Source of the DNA: Acidobacteriota bacterium
GTDB lineage: Bacteria > Acidobacteriota > Blastocatellia > Pyrinomonadales > Pyrinomonadaceae
Assembly (NCBI GenBank): GCA_005790265.1
Contig: SXVE01000203.1
Span: 1 to 17,958 of the forward strand
Direction of reading: 5' to 3'
Length of the DNA: 17,958 bases
A model generated the notes under the pieces. It was not told the DNA's origin. It saw only the letters and a list, made by a program, of their open reading frames with translations, and made no database searches. Numbering within the stretch: position 1 is the stretch's first letter; each line of letters opens with the position of its first letter. The translations under genes were made by a program, and so were the position numbers. Of this stretch, positions 1 to 6,795 are shown piece after piece.

Positions 1-101
1 AAAACAGTTGGTGTTATTGTTGTGAAATTTTCGGGTGCGGCTTCAAACGCAGAATTTTTCGTAAAATACCGGTTAAAAATTAATCTGCCGAAAACTTCGG
101 T

Positions 102-659
102 TTAAGTGTTGTTGTTGTAGAGTTCGCGCTGCAAAAATAATTTTGCTGTCAGCCATTCGCGTTTGACGGTGGCGGGCGAGATTGCTAAAACTTCGGCGGT
201 TTCTTCGACTGATAAGCCGCCGAAAAATCGCAATTCAAAAACGCGTTCCTGCCGCTGATCGAGCCGCGCGAGGTTTTTTAAGGCTTCGTCTAATTCGAGC
301 AAATTCAATTCGCCTTCGGCAAACGCGTCAACGGCGCGGTCGAGCGTGACGCGGACGAGCGTTCCTTCGCGTTTCTGGCGTTTGCGCGCGACGGCGTGAT
401 TGACCAGAATTCGCCGCATCATTTTCGCCGCGACGCTGATAAACTGCGTCCGGTTTTCAAAAATGCCTTTTTCCTGATCGGCGAGCCGCAGATAAACTTC
501 GTGGACGAGCGCGGTCGGCTGCAAAGTGTGATCGGTGCGTTCCTGCCGCATATAAAAAGCGGCGAGGCGGCGCAGCTCGTCGTAAACCTGCGTGTAGGCG
601 TTTTCTAAATCAGATTCGCCCGAAAAATCAAAATCCCGCGTGATTGGCACTTTATTCAT
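102..659 (-). CDS. ECF-type RNA polymerase sigma factor (TIGR02999-like, kinase-associated type)
   Basis: Predicted sigma-70 family factor that would direct RNA polymerase to a specific promoter set. The ATG at 659 gives 185 residues, the usual length for this family. The frame stays open to an ATG at 764 and a TTG at 770, but neither has a clear Shine-Dalgarno and the added residues look unlike the family. Sigma region 2 spans about residues 20-93 and includes HTLQPTALVHEVYLRL (44-59) and AAKMMRRILVNHAVARKRQK (77-96). Region 4 spans about 125-180 with a helix-turn-helix near 149-172. No anti-sigma factor gene is adjacent. Where typical ECF factors have acidic DAED before the region 2.2 helix, this one has LQPT (46-49), so T45 or T49 could be phosphorylated. 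The gene diverges from a kinase/phosphatase/FHA cluster, which fits control by phosphorylation; that control is inferred. Confidence 0.9.
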   Translation of the reverse strand: MNKVPITRDFDFSGESDLENAYTQVYDELRRLAAFYMRQERTDHTLQPTALVHEVYLRLADQEKGIFENRTQFISVAAKMMRRILVNHAVARKRQKREGTLVRVTLDRAVDAFAEGELNLLELDEALKNLARLDQRQERVFELRFFGGLSVEETAEVLAISPATVKREWLTAKLFLQRELYNNNT

Positions 660-963
660 AAGCGTTATCGTTTTGGGCAGGAGAAAAAATCGTTTCAGCC
701 GCAAAAATTTTGAGCCGCGTTCGTCAAAAATATTGCGTATTGTTCGGAAGGGAAATTTCTGCATCGGCAAAATTGCCGGTGAAACGTGTTTTGCCGAATA
801 ATTTCAGCAAATACCAGTTCGCCAAAATATAAAAATTTCGATTTCCGACACCCTTTTTAAGCATTTTAACCAAAGTGATTTCAGGTGATACTAAACCGCC
901 GGGTTTTGCGCGTTTATTTGTGTCATTCCTTTTTAACAGATAATTTTTCGAGGAGCAAAAGAT
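660..963. promoter_or_regulatory. Divergent intergenic region between the ECF sigma gene and the FHA-protease operon
   Basis: This 304-bp stretch holds no convincing gene. On the plus strand, GATAAT at 939-944 resembles a -10 box, with TTGTGT at 918-923 as a poor -35 at short (15 bp) spacing. A strong AGGAG at 951-955 lies 8 nt before the ATG at 964. The segment TTTATTTGTGTCATTC (913-928) recurs almost exactly at 2759-2775 before the first kinase gene. A small inverted repeat, CGGCAA-AA-TTGCCG, lies at 765-778 and might be an operator. No convincing promoter was found for the sigma gene on the minus strand. Promoter assignments are by eye. Confidence 0.35.
951..955 (+). promoter_or_regulatory. 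Shine-Dalgarno AGGAG of the FHA-protease gene
   Basis: AGGAG is 8 nt upstream of the ATG at 964. It is one of the strongest ribosome-binding sites in the window and fixes this start against the overlapping minus-strand frame. Confidence 0.75.
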
Positions 964-2703
964 ATGGAAAGAATGGTTATCAAACACTTGAGCGGTTCGC
1001 GCGCCAATCAGGTCGAAGAATTCGCGTTGCGCCATCACAATGAGCTTGTTTTCGGGCGCGATAATTCGGCGACGGTCAAGTACGATCCCGACCGCGACGA
1101 TTTGGTCGGACGCCAGCACGCCAAAATTTCAAAAGACCCGTCCGACCCGAACGGCTTTATCCTCACCGATTTAAACAGCACAAACGGAACTTTTCACAAT
1201 AAAAGAAGAATCAGCGGCGCGGTCAAATTAAATCCGGGCGATTCCGTGCAATTCGGACCGGGCGGACCGGAATTTATTTTTGAAGTCGAACCGCGACCGG
1301 ACAATGCGGCGAAAGCGACGAGAATGGTTGACGCCGGCAGAACGCCGATGCCCGCGACCCGGATGGTTGACACGAACGCGAACCAAGCGGCGGCAGCGAC
1401 GGCAGGCGCAGTCGGCGGCAATCGCCCGACCGGAACGGTCGGCAAAGCGACGGTCGAGCGAATGATTTCGCAGACCGTGCAGGAAACAAAATCGTCGCAG
1501 GCGAAGAAATTCGGTTTAATCGGCGGCGTCGCGGCGGTTGCCGTTTTGATTTTGTTCGGCGCGGTCATCGGCGGCGCATACTGGTATTCGTCAACGAGAG
1601 AAACGGCGCTGAAAGACGAAATGACGACGAAGACCGGCGACCTCGAAAAGAAAATGGCGGACGGCAAAGGTCTTTCAGCGGCGGAAATCAACGATAAATA
1701 CGGCAAATCCGTTGTTTACATCGAAGTCGCGTGGCGTTTGATTGACACGTCGAAACAGGCGCAGGTTTATCATCAATTCGTGCCGAACAATCGCGAAGTT
1801 TTGTCGCGTTTGATGGGCGTTAATTACGGCAAAGGACCGATTGATCCGACGGCGGGCGGCGCGATTCCGGTTTACGTCGCGGTCGGCGATTCTTACGAAC
1901 CGATTTTGACCGACGAGAAAAACGCGCTGAGCGTTCCGATTGGCGGCAAACACACGGGAAGCGGTTTTGTCGTGACGAACGACGGATTTGTGTTGACCAA
2001 TCGCCACGTTGCCGCGACGTGGATGACAACGTATCGTTTTCCGCAGGATACACCGCGCGGCATCGTCATCACGCCGACCGGTCAGCTCGCGTCAACGTCG
2101 CTCGTTCCGCCGCCGACCGATTGGGTTCCGGCGAACACGAAACAGGAAGGCAAGCAATTGCAGGGAAATCTGAAAGGCGTTGACGACACGTTGGATGTAA
2201 CGCTCGCCGGAAAAGAATCAAGAATGGCGGCGACTCTGAAACAAACTTCCGACCGCCACGACGTCGCATTAATTAAAGTTGACGTTCCCGGACAACTAAC
2301 CAAAGTCGAAATTTTTGATAATTACGACACTTTGAAAAAAGGCGAAACCGTCACGATTATGGGTTATCCCGGCGCGAGTCCGCGCGTTTACGGCGTGATC
2401 GCGTCGAAAGACGTGTTTAATCAGGGAACGCAGATGAAAATTATTCCCGACCCGACCGTGACGACGACGAATATCGGCAATATCATTCGCGATTCCGACG
2501 AAAACGATAAAAACAAACGCGTCAGCGTGATGGGCGACGTGATTCAGCTCGCGACCGGCTCGACCGGTTCGGGCAATTCCGGCGGTCCGGTTTTCGATTC
2601 GCAGGGACGCGTGATCGGCATTTTCTTCGCCGGTCAGCAAGCGGACGCGATTACTTATGCCGTTCCGATTCGCTACGGAAAAGAGTTTTTAGCCAGCGAA
2701 TAA
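964..2703 (+). CDS. Membrane-anchored FHA-domain trypsin-like (HtrA-type) serine protease
   Basis: 579 residues in three parts. An N-terminal FHA domain (about 5-108) shows GRD at 31-33, GRQHA at 49-53 and DLNSTNGT at 69-76, the usual phosphothreonine-binding loops. A linker rich in Ala, Thr and Arg (110-180) carries ATRMVD twice (118-123 and 131-136). One hydrophobic segment (about 184-208) is the membrane anchor. A short charged stretch (211-235) leads to a chymotrypsin-fold protease with a complete triad: H348 in TNRHVA, D433 in HDVALIK and S539 in GNSGGP. There is no N-terminal signal peptide, so FHA is predicted cytoplasmic and the protease extracytoplasmic. No PDZ domain is evident, so this is not a canonical DegP. 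The start has AGGAG 8 nt upstream. It leads a run of kinase and phosphatase genes, so a phosphorylation signal may control an envelope protease; that is inference. Confidence 0.9.
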   Translation: MERMVIKHLSGSRANQVEEFALRHHNELVFGRDNSATVKYDPDRDDLVGRQHAKISKDPSDPNGFILTDLNSTNGTFHNKRRISGAVKLNPGDSVQFGPGGPEFIFEVEPRPDNAAKATRMVDAGRTPMPATRMVDTNANQAAAATAGAVGGNRPTGTVGKATVERMISQTVQETKSSQAKKFGLIGGVAAVAVLILFGAVIGGAYWYSSTRETALKDEMTTKTGDLEKKMADGKGLSAAEINDKYGKSVVYIEVAWRLIDTSKQAQVYHQFVPNNREVLSRLMGVNYGKGPIDPTAGGAIPVYVAVGDSYEPILTDEKNALSVPIGGKHTGSGFVVTNDGFVLTNRHVAATWMTTYRFPQDTPRGIVITPTGQLASTSLVPPPTDWVPANTKQEGKQLQGNLKGVDDTLDVTLAGKESRMAATLKQTSDRHDVALIKVDVPGQLTKVEIFDNYDTLKKGETVTIMGYPGASPRVYGVIASKDVFNQGTQMKIIPDPTVTTTNIGNIIRDSDENDKNKRVSVMGDVIQLATGSTGSGNSGGPVFDSQGRVIGIFFAGQQADAITYAVPIRYGKEFLASE

Positions 2704-2732
2704 CCAGGATTTAACGGCGGCGAAGGCGAATT

Positions 2733-2760
2733 AAAAGATAGAAAATCGGTTTTATCTTTT
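2733..2760 (+). terminator. Possible weak AT-rich hairpin between FHA-protease and PEGA-kinase genes
   Basis: AAAAGATA at 2733-2740 pairs with TATCTTTT at 2753-2760, and three further A-T pairs inside close a small loop. The stem is almost all A-T, so termination would be weak. It could attenuate read-through from the protease gene into the kinase gene at 2817. Confidence 0.35.
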
Positions 2761-2816
2761 TACTTGTGTCCATTCGATTTCGCTGCCGTTAAATAAATTT
2801 CTTCGCAAAAAGGTTT

Positions 2817-4229
2817 ATGCAAAGGCGTTTGAACATCGGCGAACAGATTGGCGAATACCGCATCACGCAATTTTTGGGCGCGGGCGGAATGGGCGAAGTG
2901 TATCGCGGCGAACACGCCAAACTCGGACGCTCGGCGGCGATCAAAGTCCTGCTCTCGTCGGTCACGGACGAATCGTTTCGCCAGCGCTTTTTCAACGAAG
3001 CGCGTCTGCAAGCCAATCTGCATCATCCTTCAATCGCGACGCTTTATGATTTTCAGGAAATCGGCGGTCAACTGTGTATTTTTATGGAATACGTTGACGG
3101 AACGAGTCTGGAAGATGTCGTCAAAACTCGTTCGCTTGCCGTCGAAGACGCGCTGCAAATTTTCGCTGCAATCGTCGAAGCCGTCGGTTTTATTCATTCG
3201 CACGGCATCGTGCACCGCGATATTAAATCGCAAAACGTCAAATTAACGGCGAGCGGCAAACCGAAACTGCTCGATTTCGGCATCGCCAAAGATTCGGCTG
3301 CCGCCGCGCACAATCTGACGCAAACCGGCGGCGTCATCGGCACGCCGCATTATCTCGCGCCCGAACAGCTCGAAGGCAAACCGGCAACCGCGCAAGCCGA
3401 CATTTGGGCGCTCGGCGTGCTTTTGTATGAAATGCTGACGGGCGATATGCCGTTTCAGAGCGAATCGCTCGCCGGACTCGTGCTGCAAATCACGACGGCA
3501 AATCCGCCCGCGCCGGAAAATATCAACCCGGCAATTCCGCGCGAAGTCGCGAAAATCGTGCAGCGCTGTTTGAAAAAAAGTCAGGCGGAACGGTATCAAA
3601 CGGCGGACGAATTATTAAATGACGTGCGCCGCGCCGTCAACAAGGAAAAAACGGCGGCATACGGTTTAGGGAAAACTTTCGGATTGTTCGGCAAAGATAA
3701 AACCGTCGTTCAGCCAAGCGCGAACAGTTTTGAAAATCCCACGTATTCGGCTGAATACAATTCGGGCGCGCACGCGGCGGACGTTTACTCGCCGAGCGGA
3801 AACTACGAAAATTATGAACAGCCAAAAAGTAAACAGCAAAACAAATTGCCGTTCGGTTTGATTGCGGGCGCGGTTTCCGCTTTTGTTGTCGTGTTGTTCG
3901 TTGTCGTTGGCGCGGGCGTTTATTTTCTCAAAAGTTCCGCCGCCGATTCGGGAAAATCCGTCGTTGCTTCAAATCAAAAAAACACAAACAGCTCGGCGAT
4001 TGTCGTCGGAACCAGCAGCGCGCGGCAGATAAAAATTGATGTTGACGAAGGCAAAGCGGAAGTTTACCGCGCGGGCGAAAAAGTCGGCGCGACGCCGCTC
4101 GATTTGGCGGTCAAAGACGGCGAAAAAGTTGATTTGACATTAAAGCGCGACGGTTTTGAAGATAAAACCGTGCAGTTTGAAGTCGGCGGCGGAAAACGAG
4201 TTTACACTTTTTCACTCAAACAAAAATAG
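2817..4229 (+). CDS. PknB-like Ser/Thr protein kinase with transmembrane segment and C-terminal PEGA domain
   Basis: 470 residues. The kinase domain (about 14-272) is complete: Gly-rich loop GAGGMGEV (21-28), ATP lysine K43 in AIKVL, catalytic HRDIKSQN with D135, DFG at 153-155 and APEQL at 181-185. The Arg in HRD suggests activation-loop phosphorylation, with candidate Thr residues near 168-176. A juxtamembrane stretch (about 300-340) has five tyrosines (310, 314, 324, 330, 333). One membrane helix spans about 345-371. Outside lies a PEGA-type domain (404-470), with TPLDLAVKDGEKVDLTLKRD at 426-445, likely to bind surface structures. AAAAAGG just upstream supports the ATG at 2817. PP2C and a second kinase follow on the same strand. 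Targets and ligand are unknown. Confidence 0.93.
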   Translation: MQRRLNIGEQIGEYRITQFLGAGGMGEVYRGEHAKLGRSAAIKVLLSSVTDESFRQRFFNEARLQANLHHPSIATLYDFQEIGGQLCIFMEYVDGTSLEDVVKTRSLAVEDALQIFAAIVEAVGFIHSHGIVHRDIKSQNVKLTASGKPKLLDFGIAKDSAAAAHNLTQTGGVIGTPHYLAPEQLEGKPATAQADIWALGVLLYEMLTGDMPFQSESLAGLVLQITTANPPAPENINPAIPREVAKIVQRCLKKSQAERYQTADELLNDVRRAVNKEKTAAYGLGKTFGLFGKDKTVVQPSANSFENPTYSAEYNSGAHAADVYSPSGNYENYEQPKSKQQNKLPFGLIAGAVSAFVVVLFVVVGAGVYFLKSSAADSGKSVVASNQKNTNSSAIVVGTSSARQIKIDVDEGKAEVYRAGEKVGATPLDLAVKDGEKVDLTLKRDGFEDKTVQFEVGGGKRVYTFSLKQK

Positions 4230-4301
4230 TTTTAATAGACGAAATAAAAAGTAAAAAGAAAGGTTTCGAGCGATTTTTAGAAATTAGACGGAAAAAACAT
4301 A

Positions 4302-5132
4302 ATGCAGAGCACCCGAGAAATAAAAATAAATGATGTGATCGCCAGCGTTCAGACGGATGTCGGCTGCGTGCGCGAAGCGAACGAAGACAGCGGACGTCAC
4401 GTGCGACCAAGCGATTTGTATGTGCAGGCGACGAAAGGAACTTTGACGATTGTCGCCGACGGAATGGGCGGACACGCGTCCGGCGAAGTCGCGTCACAGA
4501 TGGCGGTCGAATTAATCAGCCAGTTTTATTACGCGGACGATGCAAATCCGCCGGAAGTCGCGCTAAAAAACGCGGTCGAACTGGCGAGCCGCGAGATTTA
4601 TCAAACTTCGCTGACCAATGAAAATTATTACGGAATGGGAACGACGCTCGTCGCGCTCGCGCTGCAAAACAACACGGCGTTTGTCGCGCACGTCGGCGAC
4701 AGCCGTCTTTACCGTTTGCGCGCGGGCGTTTTCGAGCAAATCACCGAAGATCATTCGCAGGTAATGGAAATGGTGAAATACGGTATCATTTCGCGCGAAG
4801 AAGCGAAAAATCACGAAGACAAAAACGTGATTCTGCGCGCGATGGGAACGCAGGCGGACGTCGAAGCGGAACTGACCGCGCCGTTTGCCGTTCACGCGAA
4901 CGACGTTTTCCTGCTTTGTTCGGACGGACTATGCGATATGCTCGAAGACGAAGAAATGCGGCGCATTCTCATCGAATCGTCCGATGTTCACGCGGCGTGC
5001 GAACTTTTAATCGAGGCGGCGAAAAATCAGGGCGGACACGATAATATCACGGTCGGAATCGTCAAGATTTCGTCGTCGGGCGAAGCGGAAACGAAAACCG
5101 TCCGCGCGACGCGCGACATAAATATCGCGTGA
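4302..5132 (+). CDS. PP2C-family (PPM) Ser/Thr protein phosphatase
   Basis: 276 residues, a single PP2C domain of the bacterial PstP/PrpC type with no membrane segment, so cytoplasmic. Metal-site motifs are intact: E28-D29 in REANEDS, D53 in VADGMGGHASGE, D208 in CSDGL and D247-N248 in GGHDNIT. VGDSRLYRLR (131-140) and ITEDHS (147-152) are also typical. It should dephosphorylate Ser/Thr on the neighbouring kinases and their substrates. The C-terminal tail beyond the fold contains KTVRATRD (265-272), related to ATR motifs in the FHA protease and the next kinase. A GGAAAAA stretch a few bases before ATG 4302 is a plausible ribosome site. The stop at 5132 is 17 bp before the next start, so co-transcription with that kinase is very likely. 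Confidence 0.95.
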   Translation: MQSTREIKINDVIASVQTDVGCVREANEDSGRHVRPSDLYVQATKGTLTIVADGMGGHASGEVASQMAVELISQFYYADDANPPEVALKNAVELASREIYQTSLTNENYYGMGTTLVALALQNNTAFVAHVGDSRLYRLRAGVFEQITEDHSQVMEMVKYGIISREEAKNHEDKNVILRAMGTQADVEAELTAPFAVHANDVFLLCSDGLCDMLEDEEMRRILIESSDVHAACELLIEAAKNQGGHDNITVGIVKISSSGEAETKTVRATRDINIA

Positions 5133-5137
5133 ATATC

Positions 5138-5143
5138 GAGGGA
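5138..5143 (+). promoter_or_regulatory. Shine-Dalgarno GAGGGA that decides the second kinase start
   Basis: GAGGGA ends 6 nt before ATG 5150. An in-frame GTG at 5129 overlaps the PP2C stop (GTGA), but the motif would lie inside its coding sequence. The first residues after ATG 5150 (MIGQIIGNYKIEEKLGEGG) match the usual kinase N-terminus, so 5150 is preferred. Confidence 0.7.
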
Positions 5144-5149
5144 AATATT

Positions 5150-6754
5150 ATGATCGGACAAATAATCGGCAATTATAAAATCGAAGAAAAACTCGGCGAA
5201 GGCGGAATGGGCGCGGTTTATCGCGGCGTTGATACGATGCTCGACCGCGAAGTCGCCATCAAAGTTCTGCGCCCGGAATTGACCAGCCAAACGGCGGTCG
5301 TCGAACGATTTCGCTCGGAAGCCGTCACTCTGGCAAAACTCAATCACCCAAACATCGCGACGCTTTACTCGCTTTTTCGCAGCGGCGACGAGCTTTTTAT
5401 GGTGCTCGAATTCGTGCGCGGCGAAACGCTCGACAATATTTTGCAGCGTCGCGGCGCGCTGCCCGCCGCAGAAGCGATTCCGGTTTTCTCGCAGGTTTTG
5501 GACGGCATTGATCACGCGCACGAACTCGGCGTCGTTCACCGCGACATCAAACCGGCGAATATGATGCTGACCGAAAAGGGAACTTTGAAAGTGCTCGATT
5601 TCGGCATCGCCAGACTTTTGGGCAGCGCCCGAATGACGCGCGCCGGAAACATTATCGGCACGCTCGAATATATGGCTCCCGAACAAGTCAAGGGACTTGA
5701 AACCGACGGGCGCAGCAATATTTACGCGCTTGGAATGATGCTCTACGAAGTTTTGACTGGACGGCTGCCGTTTCAAACCGAAAACGAATTTGAATTGATG
5801 CAGATGCAGACGAGCGAAATGCCGCCGTTTCCGCGCGAGATTAACCCGAATATTCCGGAAGAAGTCGAAGCGGCGATTATGATCGCGATTCAGAAAAATC
5901 CGGCTGATCGGTTTCAAACGGCGGGCGATTTTCGCGAAATGCTGCTCGACGCCGGTTTCGCCACGCACGGCACGATGCACGGCGCGACGGGAACGCACAA
6001 AAGATTGCCGACCAAACCGTCGCGACCGGGAATTTCGCAGGCGGAAACTGCGATTTTAAGCGGCGCGGCGCAACCGGAAAAAAACAACCCGGCGATTAAA
6101 TCTACACGGCTCGGCGCTTCTTCAGCTGCCGCGCCGCCAAATTCTGCGCCGCAAAATGAAGTGAAAGCGACGCGGCTCGGCGCATCGCTCGCGACGGCGG
6201 CGGAAGCGGCGGGAACGATGAAAGCGACGCGGCTCGGCAGCGCCGTTCAAAACGCGCATCAAGCGCCGCCGAACGCGTCGCCGAATGCGGCGAGCGCGTC
6301 GTTTTTCAGCAAAATCAAGCCGATTCATTACGTCGGCGCGGGCGTCATCGTTTTGTTTTTGCTCGGCGCGGTCGTTGCCGTTCCGCTGCTCGTTTTGACG
6401 CAGATGAAAAAAGCGTCGGTTGAAACGACACCGGCGGAAACGCCCAAAATCGAAGAAGCGCAGCGACCGGAAATCGTCGAAATGCCGCCCGCGCCGCCGC
6501 CGCAAATGCAACCGGTTGCCGAAGGAAATCTGACGCCGATTGCGTCGCCGGAACCGCTGACGATCAGCAGCGCGCCGCAGACCGGAGAATTAAAGCCGGT
6601 TGAAGAAAAACAAACCGCCGTGAAAACGACGACGCAAAAACCGGCGACCGCCGCGCAAAAACCGCCCGCGCAAAAACCGGCGACGAAACCGCCCGCGCAG
6701 AAACCGGCGGCACCGAAAGGCGACGCGCGCTGTTTGCTGACAGGCGACTGCTGA
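5150..6754 (+). CDS. Ser/Thr protein kinase with ATR-motif linker, transmembrane segment and Lys/Pro/Ala-rich tail
   Basis: 534 residues from ATG 5150 (541 if GTG 5129 is used). The kinase domain (about 9-268) has GEGGMGAV (16-23), K38 in AIKVL, HRDIKPAN with catalytic D132, DFG at 150-152 and APEQV at 176-180. The subdomain IX Asp, normally in DxYxLG, is Asn here (N190 in RSNIYALG); this residue is structural, so activity is still likely. The cytoplasmic linker (270-390) has three repeats: KSTRLGAS (317-324), KATRLGAS (339-346) and KATRLGSA (358-365). A membrane helix spans about 394-416. The outer tail is rich in Pro, Lys and Ala, with QKPA/KPPAQKP repeats (496-520), and ends in CLLTGDC. 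No PEGA or PASTA sensor domain is visible. The gene follows PP2C closely, giving a kinase-phosphatase pair. Confidence 0.92.
   Translation: MIGQIIGNYKIEEKLGEGGMGAVYRGVDTMLDREVAIKVLRPELTSQTAVVERFRSEAVTLAKLNHPNIATLYSLFRSGDELFMVLEFVRGETLDNILQRRGALPAAEAIPVFSQVLDGIDHAHELGVVHRDIKPANMMLTEKGTLKVLDFGIARLLGSARMTRAGNIIGTLEYMAPEQVKGLETDGRSNIYALGMMLYEVLTGRLPFQTENEFELMQMQTSEMPPFPREINPNIPEEVEAAIMIAIQKNPADRFQTAGDFREMLLDAGFATHGTMHGATGTHKRLPTKPSRPGISQAETAILSGAAQPEKNNPAIKSTRLGASSAAAPPNSAPQNEVKATRLGASLATAAEAAGTMKATRLGSAVQNAHQAPPNASPNAASASFFSKIKPIHYVGAGVIVLFLLGAVVAVPLLVLTQMKKASVETTPAETPKIEEAQRPEIVEMPPAPPPQMQPVAEGNLTPIASPEPLTISSAPQTGELKPVEEKQTAVKTTTQKPATAAQKPPAQKPATKPPAQKPAAPKGDARCLLTGDC
6082..6244 (+). repeat. 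Three in-frame repeats encoding K[AS]TRLG in the kinase linker
   Basis: Three short repeats encode KSTRLGAS, KATRLGAS and KATRLGSA, with the Thr codons 22 and 19 codons apart. The second and third share the DNA AAAGCGACGCGGCTCGGC. The intervening sequence is unrelated low-complexity Ala/Pro/Asn, so the motif itself seems retained. A related segment occurs twice in the FHA-protease gene (about 1314-1371). Confidence 0.75.
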
Positions 6755-6795
6755 TTTAATTTTTTTATAAAAATGAAATTTCGGGAGACGAAAAT

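Noticed and set aside
765..778. Inverted repeat CGGCAA-AA-TTGCCG as an operator or terminator
   Set aside because: It is short, lacks a T tract, and has no second copy that I can find; noted only within the intergenic entry.
724..1119. 131-residue minus-strand frame overlapping the FHA-protease start
   Set aside because: It overlaps the strongly supported FHA coding region and its ribosome site, and its translation shows no family features.
5129..5149. GTG start for the second kinase overlapping the PP2C stop
   Set aside because: GAGGGA at 5138-5143 is well placed for ATG 5150, and the kinase N-terminus fits that start better.
5027..5998. 323-residue minus-strand frame opposite PP2C and the second kinase
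   Set aside because: It lies antisense to clear kinase motifs. The Arg/Phe/His-rich composition is typical of shadow frames in this sequence.
6600..6720. Repetitive DNA in the kinase tail as a mobile or CRISPR-like repeat
   Set aside because: The repeat is in frame, encodes Lys/Pro/Ala-rich peptide and has no spacers or terminal inverted repeats.
964..6754. Type VI secretion regulatory cluster (PpkA/PppA/Fha-like)
   Set aside because: Kinase, PP2C and FHA occur together there too, but no Tss structural gene is present and the FHA protein is fused to a protease.
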